Source: Clostridia bacterium
GTDB lineage: Bacteria; Bacillota; Clostridia; Christensenellales; UBA1242
Assembly (NCBI GenBank): GCA_900768545.1
Contig: CAAGDD010000006.1
Span: forward strand, 1 to 64,000
DNA length: 64,000 nucleotides
Direction of reading: 5' to 3'
In this document: piece by piece, positions 17,387 to 25,745 of the stretch
Layout of the letters: every line of letters begins with the position of its first letter
Numbering within the stretch: the stretch's first letter is position 1
The notes under the pieces: generated by a model
What the model was told of the DNA's origin: nothing
The model's input: only the letters and a program-made list of their open reading frames with translations
Database searches by the model: none
Translations under genes and position numbers: made by a program

Positions 17387-19825
17387 ATGTTATCCGTGCT
17401 TTGTGATGTTATCACATCAATTACAAATTTTTTCGTGTCTTTTGTAAACCTTGTCGGCCCTGACATGTTGTTTATAATTGCACTCGGGGTTGAAGTGGTG
17501 TTTGTTTTGTTCTTCTTGATCAAATCAGCATTCTCTTATGAGGCTCAACTCAATCGTGCACTTGACAAACTGAATTATTGGCTGTTTGAAAAGAAGGTTG
17601 TGACCGAAGACAATATTAAAGAATTGAATATGCTTTTCAAAACCAAAACTCCAAAGAGATTGTGCTATTATTGGCAACAATACATACTCTTTAGAGAAGG
17701 TGATCCATCAAAATATTTGTCTGTTGAAAACTTGGTCGAAAAACCTTTGAAGACAAGCTCTTACAATTCAAACATCAAAAACTTGTCACTTTTCACAACA
17801 ATTTGGGCTGGACTTACTGCAATGTTCGTTTTGCTTTCAACAAGCAGCGAAAGCAGCGTGCTTTTGGGAAAGAGTGTTGCTTCTGCGATCATGCTTCCAA
17901 TGTTTGTTGGTGTTTTGGGCTTGATTTTTGTGGTTGTTATGAGAGCAAGAAAAAGTGCTATCTTAAACGCCCTTTATCAAAACGTTTCATTGTTTGGCAG
18001 ATTTATGGATAACGCCTGTGTTGACCTTCCAAGTTATATCGATTATCAAATTTTGTTTACTCCAGAAGAAATTCAAAAAGGGCAACCTGTTCTCCGCGAA
18101 TTCTTGGACTACAAAGCAAGAAAAGAGAAAGAAGAATTCAATCGTGCAAAAGAAGAAAAAATCGACTATCAAACTTACGACTTTTCAGCAACTGGTGTTG
18201 ACGGTTCAATAGTTTTGGATAGAGCGATGAAAGAAAGTGAATTGTTTTTGAAACGTCAAGACAAGATCTTGGTCAAAGTTTCACAACTTGAATCAGAACT
18301 CGACTCGCGTCGCAAGAACTTTGATGCAATTCAAAAAGAATTCCAAACAAAAATTCAAGCTTCGAAAGAAAATGTTAATAGACTTCGTCAAATGCAAGAA
18401 GAAACTACAAACAGAATCGAAAGTAACTTCTATAGAAAACAACAAACTCAAGAAATTTCAAAACAGGAACAACTTGAACAAGAATTTGAACAACAAAAAA
18501 CCAAATATTTGCTTGAAAAATCTGAATGTGAAGAAGAAATCAAAAAATATAATGACGAACTCGAACAACAAAAACAAAACGTTCAAAACATTATGCTTGG
18601 CGAATATCAAACATTCTTTGACAAATTCTGCCATAGTGCTGAAAAGGTTGTTGGACAAGTGTTTGCTGACAAGTTTGCAGCATTGAAGAAAGAAAACGAA
18701 GAAGACAAGCAAAAGATAACCGAACTTGAAATCAAACTTAAAAACATTCCACAAGGCGCTTATGACGCTGACCAACCAAATGCAAATGCTCAACCTGTTC
18801 AAACAAACGAAGAGATCCCTGCTGAAGGAAAGTATGACGAAAACGGAAATTATGTTTATCCAAACGGAACATATTATGACACAAACGGATACTTCCACGA
18901 CGAAAATGGAAATGTTTACACACAAGATGGACAACTCGTTGAAGAAGCAAAACCTGAAGAAAAAGAGCCTGAAAAGAAAATTGTAAACTTTGACGATATG
19001 GACGATTTTGATTTTATGACAGACGTTTCTCAAAAGGGTGCAATTTATGGCGTTGCTGAAAATGTTATCAATGATGTTGACAAAGAAGGCGATGTTCAAG
19101 TCGTAAACAACAACAAACTTGAAAAAGTTGTTGACGAAAAAACTATTGAAGAAGCAGTTGAAAATCAAGATTCTTATGGAAAACCTGCTGCAAAGGTTGA
19201 ACCTAAAAAAGAAGAACCAAAACCAGAAAAAGTTGAACAACCTGTTGTGAATAACGACTTTGAAGAACTTGCTCCAGTAGAAAAGGTCGAAACTGAACCA
19301 AAAGTTGAACCTGCCAAGGAAGAGAAAGTTGAAGAAAAGGAAGAAAAGCCAAAGAAAAAGGCTGGACGTCCAAGAAAAATCGTTCAAGAACAAGAAAAAC
19401 CAGCAGGAAAGCGCGGTCGTCCTAAAAAAGTTGTTGTTGAAAAACAAGAACCTGAACAAGAAAAGAAAAAACCTGGCAGACCAAAAAAGATCGTAAATAA
19501 ACCTGTTGAAGAAGCTCCAAAAAGGGGGCGTGGTCGTCCTAAAAAAAATGATATCGACGACATCAACGCAAGACTCTCTGCAGAAGAAGCCAAGATCGCA
19601 AAAATGCGTTCGAATCTCAACAAAGAACTCGAAAAAGCTGTAAACGGAATCAACTCAATCAAAGCAGACGCAAAACAAACAAAGCGTGAAGAATTGATTA
19701 AGGAAATTGAAGAATTGCAAGAAGAAGCTAGAAATGTAATTCAAAAAAATGAACCTGAAAGCAAAATCGAAGAAATCAATGCAAAGATTGAAGCTTTGAT
19801 GCAAGAAGTTAAAGACTTAAATTAA
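17387..19825 (+). CDS. Membrane-anchored coiled-coil protein with four AT-hooks (812 aa)
   Basis: The ATG follows AGAGGAGG. Hydrophobic segments lie at about residues 25-47, 133-152 and 165-185, with an additional hydrophobic N-terminus. A long Gln/Glu/Lys coiled coil covers about 275-450. Next comes a short Tyr/Asn/Gly block of NGNYVYPNG and NGYFHDENGN type repeats (about 480-520), an acidic region, and a Lys/Pro/Glu linker. Four AT-hook cores follow: AGRPRK (near 656), RGRPKK (675), PGRPKK (694) and RGRPKK (716), with another coiled coil to the end. AT-hooks bind the minor groove of AT-rich DNA, so a role in tethering the nucleoid to the membrane is possible (inference). No known family is recognised. 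Confidence 0.75.
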   Translation: MLSVLCDVITSITNFFVSFVNLVGPDMLFIIALGVEVVFVLFFLIKSAFSYEAQLNRALDKLNYWLFEKKVVTEDNIKELNMLFKTKTPKRLCYYWQQYILFREGDPSKYLSVENLVEKPLKTSSYNSNIKNLSLFTTIWAGLTAMFVLLSTSSESSVLLGKSVASAIMLPMFVGVLGLIFVVVMRARKSAILNALYQNVSLFGRFMDNACVDLPSYIDYQILFTPEEIQKGQPVLREFLDYKARKEKEEFNRAKEEKIDYQTYDFSATGVDGSIVLDRAMKESELFLKRQDKILVKVSQLESELDSRRKNFDAIQKEFQTKIQASKENVNRLRQMQEETTNRIESNFYRKQQTQEISKQEQLEQEFEQQKTKYLLEKSECEEEIKKYNDELEQQKQNVQNIMLGEYQTFFDKFCHSAEKVVGQVFADKFAALKKENEEDKQKITELEIKLKNIPQGAYDADQPNANAQPVQTNEEIPAEGKYDENGNYVYPNGTYYDTNGYFHDENGNVYTQDGQLVEEAKPEEKEPEKKIVNFDDMDDFDFMTDVSQKGAIYGVAENVINDVDKEGDVQVVNNNKLEKVVDEKTIEEAVENQDSYGKPAAKVEPKKEEPKPEKVEQPVVNNDFEELAPVEKVETEPKVEPAKEEKVEEKEEKPKKKAGRPRKIVQEQEKPAGKRGRPKKVVVEKQEPEQEKKKPGRPKKIVNKPVEEAPKRGRGRPKKNDIDDINARLSAEEAKIAKMRSNLNKELEKAVNGINSIKADAKQTKREELIKEIEELQEEARNVIQKNEPESKIEEINAKIEALMQEVKDLN

Positions 19826-19830
19826 ATTGA

Positions 19831-19859
19831 AAAGCATATCAAATCGATATGCTTTTTTT
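19831..19859 (+). terminator. Rho-independent terminator
   Basis: AAAGCATATC/GATATGCTTT with a five-base loop and T-run, six bases after the AT-hook gene. Confidence 0.85.
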
Positions 19860-19892
19860 GTTGGGAAAAATGGAAAATGTGAGTATAAAGAT

Positions 19893-20020
19893 GGGCGAAA
19901 GTTGGTGTTGAAAAGCGTGCGCAATTCAACACTGTTTTGCCGCAAAAGATTTGCATCAAAAACCTTGACTTTTGCTTGCTTGCGGCAAAATGCAGCCCTT
20001 TGGGCTGCAAACTTTCGCCT
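19893..20020. repeat. 128-bp palindromic intergenic element (copy 2)
   Basis: The ends are GGGCGAAAGTT and AACTTTCGCCT. Inside are a left hairpin TGTTGAA/TTCAACA, a central stem TTTTGCCGCAA/TTGCGGCAAAA, and a right hairpin TGCAGCCC-TTT-GGGCTGCA. The architecture is that of copies 1 and 3. Confidence 0.8.
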
Positions 20021-20318
20021 CGCTTGAGTTTAATTTATATATTTTTATATGTTTTTGTCGATAAGCGTTTTGTGTTTTTTTTTGATAAAAATATTTGTAA
20101 TATTATGAGTTGACATAGTCTTTTCGCTCCATATTTTTTGCCCCGCATTCCACTTTTGTGCAACTTCAAAAATTGTTTTCCCGATAAAACTAGGTCTTTT
20201 TTGTTTCAATTTTAATATCATTTTTTCTTTTTAATTTTCTCTTTTTTGCCATTAAATTTAAAAAAATGAAAAAATAACAAAAATTTTCAATATTTTGTCA
20301 AAAATTAACTAAAAATGT
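20021..20318. other. AT-rich spacer without a recognised feature
   Basis: No gene, strong hairpin or recognised regulatory motif was seen between the palindromic element and the promoter at 20319. Confidence 0.6.
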
Positions 20319-20347
20319 TTGTAAAAAACAAAAATTTTATTTATAAT
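20319..20347 (+). promoter_or_regulatory. Promoter of the large secreted protein
   Basis: TTGTAA and TATAAT separated by 17 bases. Confidence 0.65.
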
Positions 20348-20353
20348 AAAAAT

Positions 20354-20436
20354 AGAGTTGCTCCTTACAAAAACAGAGAGAAGTTTTGCAACTTTAGCTA
20401 TCAATCTCCGTGATGAAATAAGCTTAGGTGTGGTAA
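20354..20436 (+). promoter_or_regulatory. Structured 5' leader
   Basis: AGTTGC (20356) pairs with GCAACT (20388), continued inside by AAAAC/GTTTT, then AGCT repeats around CTCCGTGATG and an AGGTG ribosome site. It does not fit c-di-GMP or any other riboswitch class I know. Confidence 0.35.
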
Positions 20437-23424
20437 ATGAAGAATAAAATATTACAATTGTTGTCTATAGTATTGTTTGCGATAACTGCACTTTGTGAAG
20501 GAGTTTTTTTATTTCAAATTTTCAATAGTGATGACAATATAAATGCAAAAGAATCTGTCAGTGATTTTTGGAATAATGCAGGGAGCGATAGAGAAGTTTT
20601 GCCCGAAAATTTGGCTGACCTTATTCCAGAACTTCAAACGGTCGGTGAAGTTTCTTTCAATCCTTATTTGTGTGCCCAGTTTGCTAATACTGTTGGGTTT
20701 AATAATGTTTCGGGGACGGATCTTGTTTATTTTTGCAAACCTAATACCACCATGGGTGGAATAATTGTTATTACAAGCCGAAATGTTATAGATTTTTCGC
20801 GCCCTTATGATCCGCCAATGAAGAAATTGGTTTTGCCAGATGATCCGAGCGATATGTTTAGTGGTTGCAGCAAACTTCGTGTTGTTGATTTTACTGGATT
20901 GTATGATGAAGGCGGCAGTGCAAGTGCCGCCGTGGCTGGTTTGAGTTTGGGTAAATTGGTTTATCCATTTAACGGGAGCGAATTTATGGTCGAATTTCCT
21001 GGTGGTCGTGGCATGGATGATTATTACGATTATAACCCAGCGGCTGTTTCGGGTGATTTTTATGATATAAAAGATAAAATGGATCAGTTGGGTTATCAGT
21101 ATCTTGCTGATTTGATACATGAAGTTGATACATATTTTAATACTGACCAAATAAACCAAATATATTTCAATAGAAGCGATGTGGCAGAGAAATTTGGTGC
21201 CGAAGAAATTGGTGAAGGAATATATATTTCTCATGGTTATGGAAGTTTTATTGTTTGTGATATTTATGATGAATCAATGTACACTCTTGACGAAAGTGGT
21301 GGAGAAGGCATCCAACTTTTCTTTATGGGAGATTGGCGACCAACATCGCTTGTATATTATTCTTCTGAATTAACTGGGCTTCGATATCTTGATATGTCGG
21401 GAGCGTATGTTGTTGGAGATAGTGACGCTGGTGCGTTGGTTTCTATGGTGACAAACTTGCCTACTGTAAGCAGTGGGCAATATTCTGAAATTGTAAATCC
21501 AACATTTATCGTAGATGATCAAGATTCTTTTGGTGGATGCATTGCTTCAGGGACAACAATAAACACTGGGATCCACAATTCAAGAGTCGGTGGCTTCAAC
21601 GAAGATGGCGGTGGCGGAAGCGGCGGCGGTGGTGGTGGAACCACAACAAAAGTGAAAGTTCATGTCACATTAGACAATGACGGCGGAAGCGGCGGCACTA
21701 CTGATATCTGGTATTATTACAAAGAATATGGCTATTATGACGATTCTTCATGTTCAAGTGCCTATCAAATTTCCTCAGTAACTGTTCCAACAAAAACCAA
21801 TTTTTTGTTTGGTGGATACAAAGCCAGCGATGGAACAGTTTATGTTGACAGTAACGGCAGTTTTATAAACAGTTTGTATAGCAATGTAAATTCTTCAATA
21901 ACTTTGACTGCTGTTTGGGTTACATCTAAGGTTATTACAATTACGCTTGATTACGATCATACATTACCGGGCGAAGCTTTGTTGCCGACAGAAGAAGTTT
22001 ATTATAAATATCATATAAACAAATTTTACAGTGATATAAACTGCACTAATTCGATATCGTCTGTTATAGCACCTTGGAGTCATACTGATGACTTTGAAGG
22101 TTATTATGATTCTACAGGTACGAAAAGGTATATTGACTCTTATGGGACTATCAGCCCAAATCTTTGTTTCCTTGGTTCTAACACAACTTTGCATGGAAAG
22201 TGGAAACCAGGAAAGACAAACATAACAGTCACCGTCAAGACGAGCGAAAGTTTAAATTGGACAAGTAGCACTTTTACAAATTCGACAAATGGAATGCTAA
22301 GAGGGACGATGACATATTCTGTCTGCCCAAGTGACGGAGGTTCACCAGTGTCGAGAAGTTCGACAACCCGATTTGATGGAGTCGCTTATGAATATGCAAG
22401 GGGATATACTTTTAAAATTCAAGTGACTGCAAAGTCGGATTATCTGTTTTTGGGTTACACCACTTCTGAAACTTTGCCGCAAAACACAACAAAGCCGAGC
22501 ACAACATTAAGTAAGACAGTAAAGAGCTCGACTACATTTTATTTGTGGTTTACAAAATCGTCGGCAAACAGACTTAAATATGACTCGACCGCCAAATATT
22601 GGTATTTCGAAGACGGGAAAACGCTTCAAAGTTATGTTGGCACAAGTATGAACGCGACATTGAATTCAAATATTGACTTGACAACAAATTATACTGGCGA
22701 AACTATACAATATGCTAAAGCTGGGAAATCTTATTCGATCAAACTTTATAGTTACAACAACGAAATATATGGAGCACTTACAGCACCAAAAAATATGACT
22801 TTAAATTTGAGTGGAACAAGTTGTTCTTTTGTGCAAGGCTCGTCTTATTGGTTTAAATATGAACCAATCCGCTGGCGTGTGACTGACTATGGTGTTTCGA
22901 GCACAAGTTATCCAACAGGCTGGGATAAGTATGGAAGTAACAACAAAGACTTTTTGTATGTCAGCGACAAAATTGTTTATGTTACACAAATGAGAGATTC
23001 GGATTTTGGTGTTGGCATGGGATATCCAAACACATTTCCATATTACAATGGAGGAATGGACGGCAGAGTAAACGAAAACACCTTCAATTATTTGACCACA
23101 CTTCGCGCCGAATATACGATTTTCAGTGACGCGTCGTCAGGCAGTGTTTCAACGACAACAGCTGAAAATATGAGAGTGAGAGTTGCGAGTGTCAACGAAT
23201 TGACTCAACATTATTCAGATCTTCGCTCAACAGCAACCGATTATGTTGCATTTATGCTGGGAATAAACACAAATCAATATTGCAATTATTTCACGCGCGA
23301 TGTTGGAACGAGATATTACAATTTGACGGGAATTGGAGTCGATGGAAGATTGCATGATTATTACTCAAATCAATTCATGGGAACGCGTCTTGCTATGAAT
23401 TTTAGCGAAGGATCATATTATTAA
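20437..23424 (+). CDS. Secreted BspA/Listeria-Bacteroides-repeat surface protein (995 aa)
   Basis: A signal peptide or anchor covers about residues 4-28 (ILQLLSIVLFAITALCEG). The N-terminal half has a BspA/DUF285-type leucine-rich piece (DMFSGCSKLRVVDFTGL near 143, and LTGLRYLDMSGAY near 310). A pure Gly/Ser linker lies near 391-402. Then come Listeria-Bacteroides (Flg_new/InlB B-type) repeats: about 404-492 (VHVTLDNDGG to SITLTAVWV) and 494-580 (ending TTLHGKWKPG), with a diverged third to about 700 ending FYLWF. The last 290 residues match the C-terminus of the protein at the left edge and include YWFKYEPIRWRV. It is probably displayed on the surface; no LPXTG motif is seen, so the attachment is unknown. 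Confidence 0.8.
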   Translation: MKNKILQLLSIVLFAITALCEGVFLFQIFNSDDNINAKESVSDFWNNAGSDREVLPENLADLIPELQTVGEVSFNPYLCAQFANTVGFNNVSGTDLVYFCKPNTTMGGIIVITSRNVIDFSRPYDPPMKKLVLPDDPSDMFSGCSKLRVVDFTGLYDEGGSASAAVAGLSLGKLVYPFNGSEFMVEFPGGRGMDDYYDYNPAAVSGDFYDIKDKMDQLGYQYLADLIHEVDTYFNTDQINQIYFNRSDVAEKFGAEEIGEGIYISHGYGSFIVCDIYDESMYTLDESGGEGIQLFFMGDWRPTSLVYYSSELTGLRYLDMSGAYVVGDSDAGALVSMVTNLPTVSSGQYSEIVNPTFIVDDQDSFGGCIASGTTINTGIHNSRVGGFNEDGGGGSGGGGGGTTTKVKVHVTLDNDGGSGGTTDIWYYYKEYGYYDDSSCSSAYQISSVTVPTKTNFLFGGYKASDGTVYVDSNGSFINSLYSNVNSSITLTAVWVTSKVITITLDYDHTLPGEALLPTEEVYYKYHINKFYSDINCTNSISSVIAPWSHTDDFEGYYDSTGTKRYIDSYGTISPNLCFLGSNTTLHGKWKPGKTNITVTVKTSESLNWTSSTFTNSTNGMLRGTMTYSVCPSDGGSPVSRSSTTRFDGVAYEYARGYTFKIQVTAKSDYLFLGYTTSETLPQNTTKPSTTLSKTVKSSTTFYLWFTKSSANRLKYDSTAKYWYFEDGKTLQSYVGTSMNATLNSNIDLTTNYTGETIQYAKAGKSYSIKLYSYNNEIYGALTAPKNMTLNLSGTSCSFVQGSSYWFKYEPIRWRVTDYGVSSTSYPTGWDKYGSNNKDFLYVSDKIVYVTQMRDSDFGVGMGYPNTFPYYNGGMDGRVNENTFNYLTTLRAEYTIFSDASSGSVSTTTAENMRVRVASVNELTQHYSDLRSTATDYVAFMLGINTNQYCNYFTRDVGTRYYNLTGIGVDGRLHDYYSNQFMGTRLAMNFSEGSYY

Positions 23425-23427
23425 AAT

Positions 23428-23458
23428 AAAAGCATATCGACTTGATGTGCTTTTTTTT
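23428..23458 (+). terminator. Rho-independent terminator
   Basis: AAAAGCATATC/GATGTGCTTTT with a T-run right after the stop; the stem resembles the one at 19831. Confidence 0.8.
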
Positions 23459-23674
23459 GTGGAGTGTTTGAGAAAAGGTTATAACTATACAAAACGTCGC
23501 AATGTAAGAATTTGAAAGAGTGAGAATAAATTTTTGTATTTTTGCTGAAAATGAGATTTTGTTAACTGGTGTTTGACAAAAGTGATAAAAACATGCATTT
23601 TGTCAATCGAAATACAAGTTATTTTAAAAAGTATGAATTATATCATATTGCGTTGGTGGGGCAAAAATTTGCTA

Positions 23675-23703
23675 TTGACTTTTGGTTTTGAAAGTGTTAC
23701 AAT
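23675..23703 (+). promoter_or_regulatory. Promoter of ndk
   Basis: TTGACT and TACAAT with a 17-base spacer; this places the transcript start after 23707 and excludes longer ndk starts. Confidence 0.8.
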
Positions 23704-23728
23704 GTTGTCAACAAAAAGGAGAGTTATT

Positions 23729-24184
23729 ATGGTTGAAAAAAGTTATATGATGGTTAAACCTGAATTTGCAAACAACAGAGTTGTTATTGCAGTCATCATA
23801 CAAAGAATTTTGGACGCAGGTTTGAGTATTGAAAAAAGAGGATACATTCAATATGACCGCGCAAGAGCAAGAAAACATTATCACGAACTTCTTGAAAGAA
23901 AGTTTTATCCAGAACTTGAAGATTATATCACAAGCGACAAAGCTTATGGAATGGTCGTTGTTGGAGAAAACGCTATTGCAAAAGGTCGTGAAATTGTTGG
24001 AGCAACAAACGGATCTGAAGTAGGAACACTTCGTCATGACATTCCAAGCATGTTGGGTCAAAAACCTGATTTGACAAAAAATGTTATTCACGCTTCTGAC
24101 AGTCTTGAAAATGCGAAAATTGAAATTGGTGTTTTCAAAGAACTTAAAGCTGAATTTGACAAAGAAGACGAACTTTCAAAATAA
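23729..24184 (+). CDS. ndk: Nucleoside diphosphate kinase
   Basis: The enzyme moves the gamma-phosphate of ATP to NDPs through a phosphohistidine. The ATG at 23729 follows AAAGGAGAG and lies downstream of the promoter. The 151-residue length is usual. Visible are the N-terminal MVKPE segment with the conserved lysine, GMVVVGENAI, REIVGATNGSEVGTLRHD, and the active-site NVIHASDS with the catalytic histidine near residue 116. A four-residue longer tail (DKEDELSK) is charged. Monocistronic. Confidence 0.95.
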   Translation: MVEKSYMMVKPEFANNRVVIAVIIQRILDAGLSIEKRGYIQYDRARARKHYHELLERKFYPELEDYITSDKAYGMVVVGENAIAKGREIVGATNGSEVGTLRHDIPSMLGQKPDLTKNVIHASDSLENAKIEIGVFKELKAEFDKEDELSK

Positions 24185-24186
24185 AC

Positions 24187-24216
24187 AAAAAGACAGGCGA
24201 ATGCTTGTCTTTTTTG
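24187..24216 (+). terminator. Rho-independent terminator of ndk
   Basis: AAAGACAGGC/GCTTGTCTTT with a GAAT loop and a T-run. Confidence 0.8.
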
Positions 24217-24218
24217 TT

Positions 24219-24348
24219 GGGGCGAAAGGTGCGCGCGGGCACTTTGCATGGCGCGCGTGAAAAAAGAAACAAAAAAAAATGAAGTCTGAACGACTTCATT
24301 TTTCAAAGTTTCTTTTTTTCTTTGCCGTTTGGGCAAACCTTTCGCCCC
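24219..24348. repeat. 130-bp palindromic intergenic element (copy 3)
   Basis: It has perfect 12-bp inverted ends GGGGCGAAAGGT/ACCTTTCGCCCC. Inside are a left GC-rich hairpin (GCGCGC...GCGCGC), a central stem GAAAAAAGAAAC/GTTTCTTTTTTTC enclosing ATGAAGTC/GACTTCAT, and a right hairpin TTTGCC-GTTT-GGGCAAA. It fills the gap between ndk and the convergent membrane gene, two bases from the latter's stop. Confidence 0.88.
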
Positions 24349-24350
24349 AC

Positions 24351-24644
24351 TTATGCAAACAAAACGATTGTTTCTGTGATAAGCCCATAAAGCAAATAGC
24401 ACGCAGCGCCAAGGATAGCCAAAAATCCGATAACAAAACTTGTGATTGCAGCAGGTTTGTTTGCCTTTTTTGCAAAGTAGCAGCCATTGTAAATCAAGGC
24501 AAGTCCAACGAAATAAGTCACATAAATAAATGCCAAAGCGAGATCCATTTTTGAAATAACTTTAAAATGATATAAAAGCGCGAAAACAATAGCAAAAGCG
24601 CTAAATATCATAGTGAAAATCACATTCTTTTTTGCGATTGACAT
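24351..24644 (-). CDS. Small three-helix membrane protein (97 aa)
   Basis: GGAGG precedes the ATG. Hydrophobic segments lie at about residues 8-26, 33-54 and 66-95, with a KKANKP cytoplasmic loop between the last two. No family is recognised. It is convergent with ndk and has its own promoter. Confidence 0.65.
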   Translation of the reverse strand: MSIAKKNVIFTMIFSAFAIVFALLYHFKVISKMDLALAFIYVTYFVGLALIYNGCYFAKKANKPAAITSFVIGFLAILGAACYLLYGLITETIVLFA

Positions 24645-24667
24645 AACTTGCCTCCAAATATATGATT

Positions 24668-24697
24668 ATGATAACCAATTTTTGACATTTTTGTCAA
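24668..24697 (-). promoter_or_regulatory. Promoter of the three-helix membrane gene
   Basis: On the minus strand TTGACA and TATCAT are separated by 18 bases. Confidence 0.65.
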
Positions 24698-24712
24698 ACA
24701 AATTAAACATTT

Positions 24713-25561
24713 TTAGACAAAATCCGGCACAAACTTTTCGTCGGCACTTTCAAAGTCCTGAATATATCCATTTTCAAGCGAAAGTTTTTCAAGGTGAGCG
24801 ACGACGGCCTTGTATTCAATCGCAGTGATTTTTCGATTGAGACTGCTTTTTCCGTTTGGCGTGAATTGACTCATCAAACTGATTTTTCGCTTTGAAAAGT
24901 TTTCTTTGATAATATCCAAAACTTTCAGTGAATTTTTAACATATCCCGGCAAAACCAAGTGACGAATTATCACTCCTTGGTTTAAAAATCCGTCGTTTTC
25001 GATATCTTTTTTAAGTTCACACATTTTTTTGATTGCTTCGATTGATTTTGAATAATAGTCGCTGCAAAGAGAAAACTTCTTTCCAATTTCGTCGTCGCCA
25101 TATTTCAAATCTGCCAAAAATACGTCAACAAATTTTGAAACCTTTTTGATGTTTTCGACTATTTCATAACTGTTTGTGTTCCAAATCAATGGCACTTTTT
25201 TATCGATCTTTGAAAACGCTTCGCAAAGTGCTGCCGAAAAATGAGTTGGGGTGATAAGGTCGATTGAGTCGTGGTCAGATTGTTTTTCTTCAATCAATTT
25301 GCAAAATTCGTCGATTGAATAATCTTTCCCGACGCCGCCGCGAGAGATTTGAAAATTTTGACAATAATCGCATCGAAGGTTGCAGCCCGAAAAGAAAATT
25401 GCGAGTGTGCCCTTGCTTTTTGATAGGCATGGCTCTTCCCAAGAAAAATGTTCGATAATCTTTGCTATTTTGATTGTTTGAAGTTCGTTGCAAAAGCCTT
25501 TTTGAAAATTTCTATCAATATGGCAATTTCGCGGACATATATTACATTGTAAGGTGTTCAT
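24713..25561 (-). CDS. PflX-type radical SAM protein
   Basis: The 282-residue product belongs to the COG1313 (PflX) group of proteins related to pyruvate formate-lyase activating enzyme. The radical SAM motif is GCNLRCDYCQN near residue 60. The N-terminus has a second cysteine cluster, CNICPRNCHIDR and FCNE, typical of this group. LWNTNSYE and DVFLADLKYGDDEIG follow, then HLVLPGYVKNS. The substrate of PflX is unknown. I use the ATG at 25561; a GTG two codons upstream is possible. No strong ribosome site is seen. Confidence 0.85.
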   Translation of the reverse strand: MNTLQCNICPRNCHIDRNFQKGFCNELQTIKIAKIIEHFSWEEPCLSKSKGTLAIFFSGCNLRCDYCQNFQISRGGVGKDYSIDEFCKLIEEKQSDHDSIDLITPTHFSAALCEAFSKIDKKVPLIWNTNSYEIVENIKKVSKFVDVFLADLKYGDDEIGKKFSLCSDYYSKSIEAIKKMCELKKDIENDGFLNQGVIIRHLVLPGYVKNSLKVLDIIKENFSKRKISLMSQFTPNGKSSLNRKITAIEYKAVVAHLEKLSLENGYIQDFESADEKFVPDFV

Positions 25562-25617
25562 AAACACATTTTAGCACTTTTTAAAGTTCGCTCCAAACAA
25601 TATTGCCACAAAATGAC

Positions 25618-25646
25618 TAGACAACTTTGTTTAAATATGCTATAAT
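25618..25646 (+). promoter_or_regulatory. Promoter of the CNNM/CorC gene
   Basis: TAGACA and TATAAT with a 17-base spacer and an extended -10 (TGC). Confidence 0.75.
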
Positions 25647-25745
25647 GCTTGTGAAAAGTAAATTTTAAAACATTTGCCAAATCGCAAAGTTTTTTTGTTT
25701 ATTTTATTTTGCCAAATATTTGGCTTTAAATTTAGGAGAAAAATA

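Noticed and set aside
18458..19459. 333-codon open frame on the minus strand, rich in Phe
   Set aside because: It is the antisense of the Lys/Glu-rich coiled coil and AT-hook region; no ribosome site, and the plus-strand gene has a clear start and domains.
20354..20436. Cyclic-di-GMP riboswitch upstream of a surface protein
   Set aside because: The conserved core of class I or II is not present.
25655..25745. M-box magnesium riboswitch before the CNNM/CorC gene
   Set aside because: The leader is too short and lacks the M-box core.
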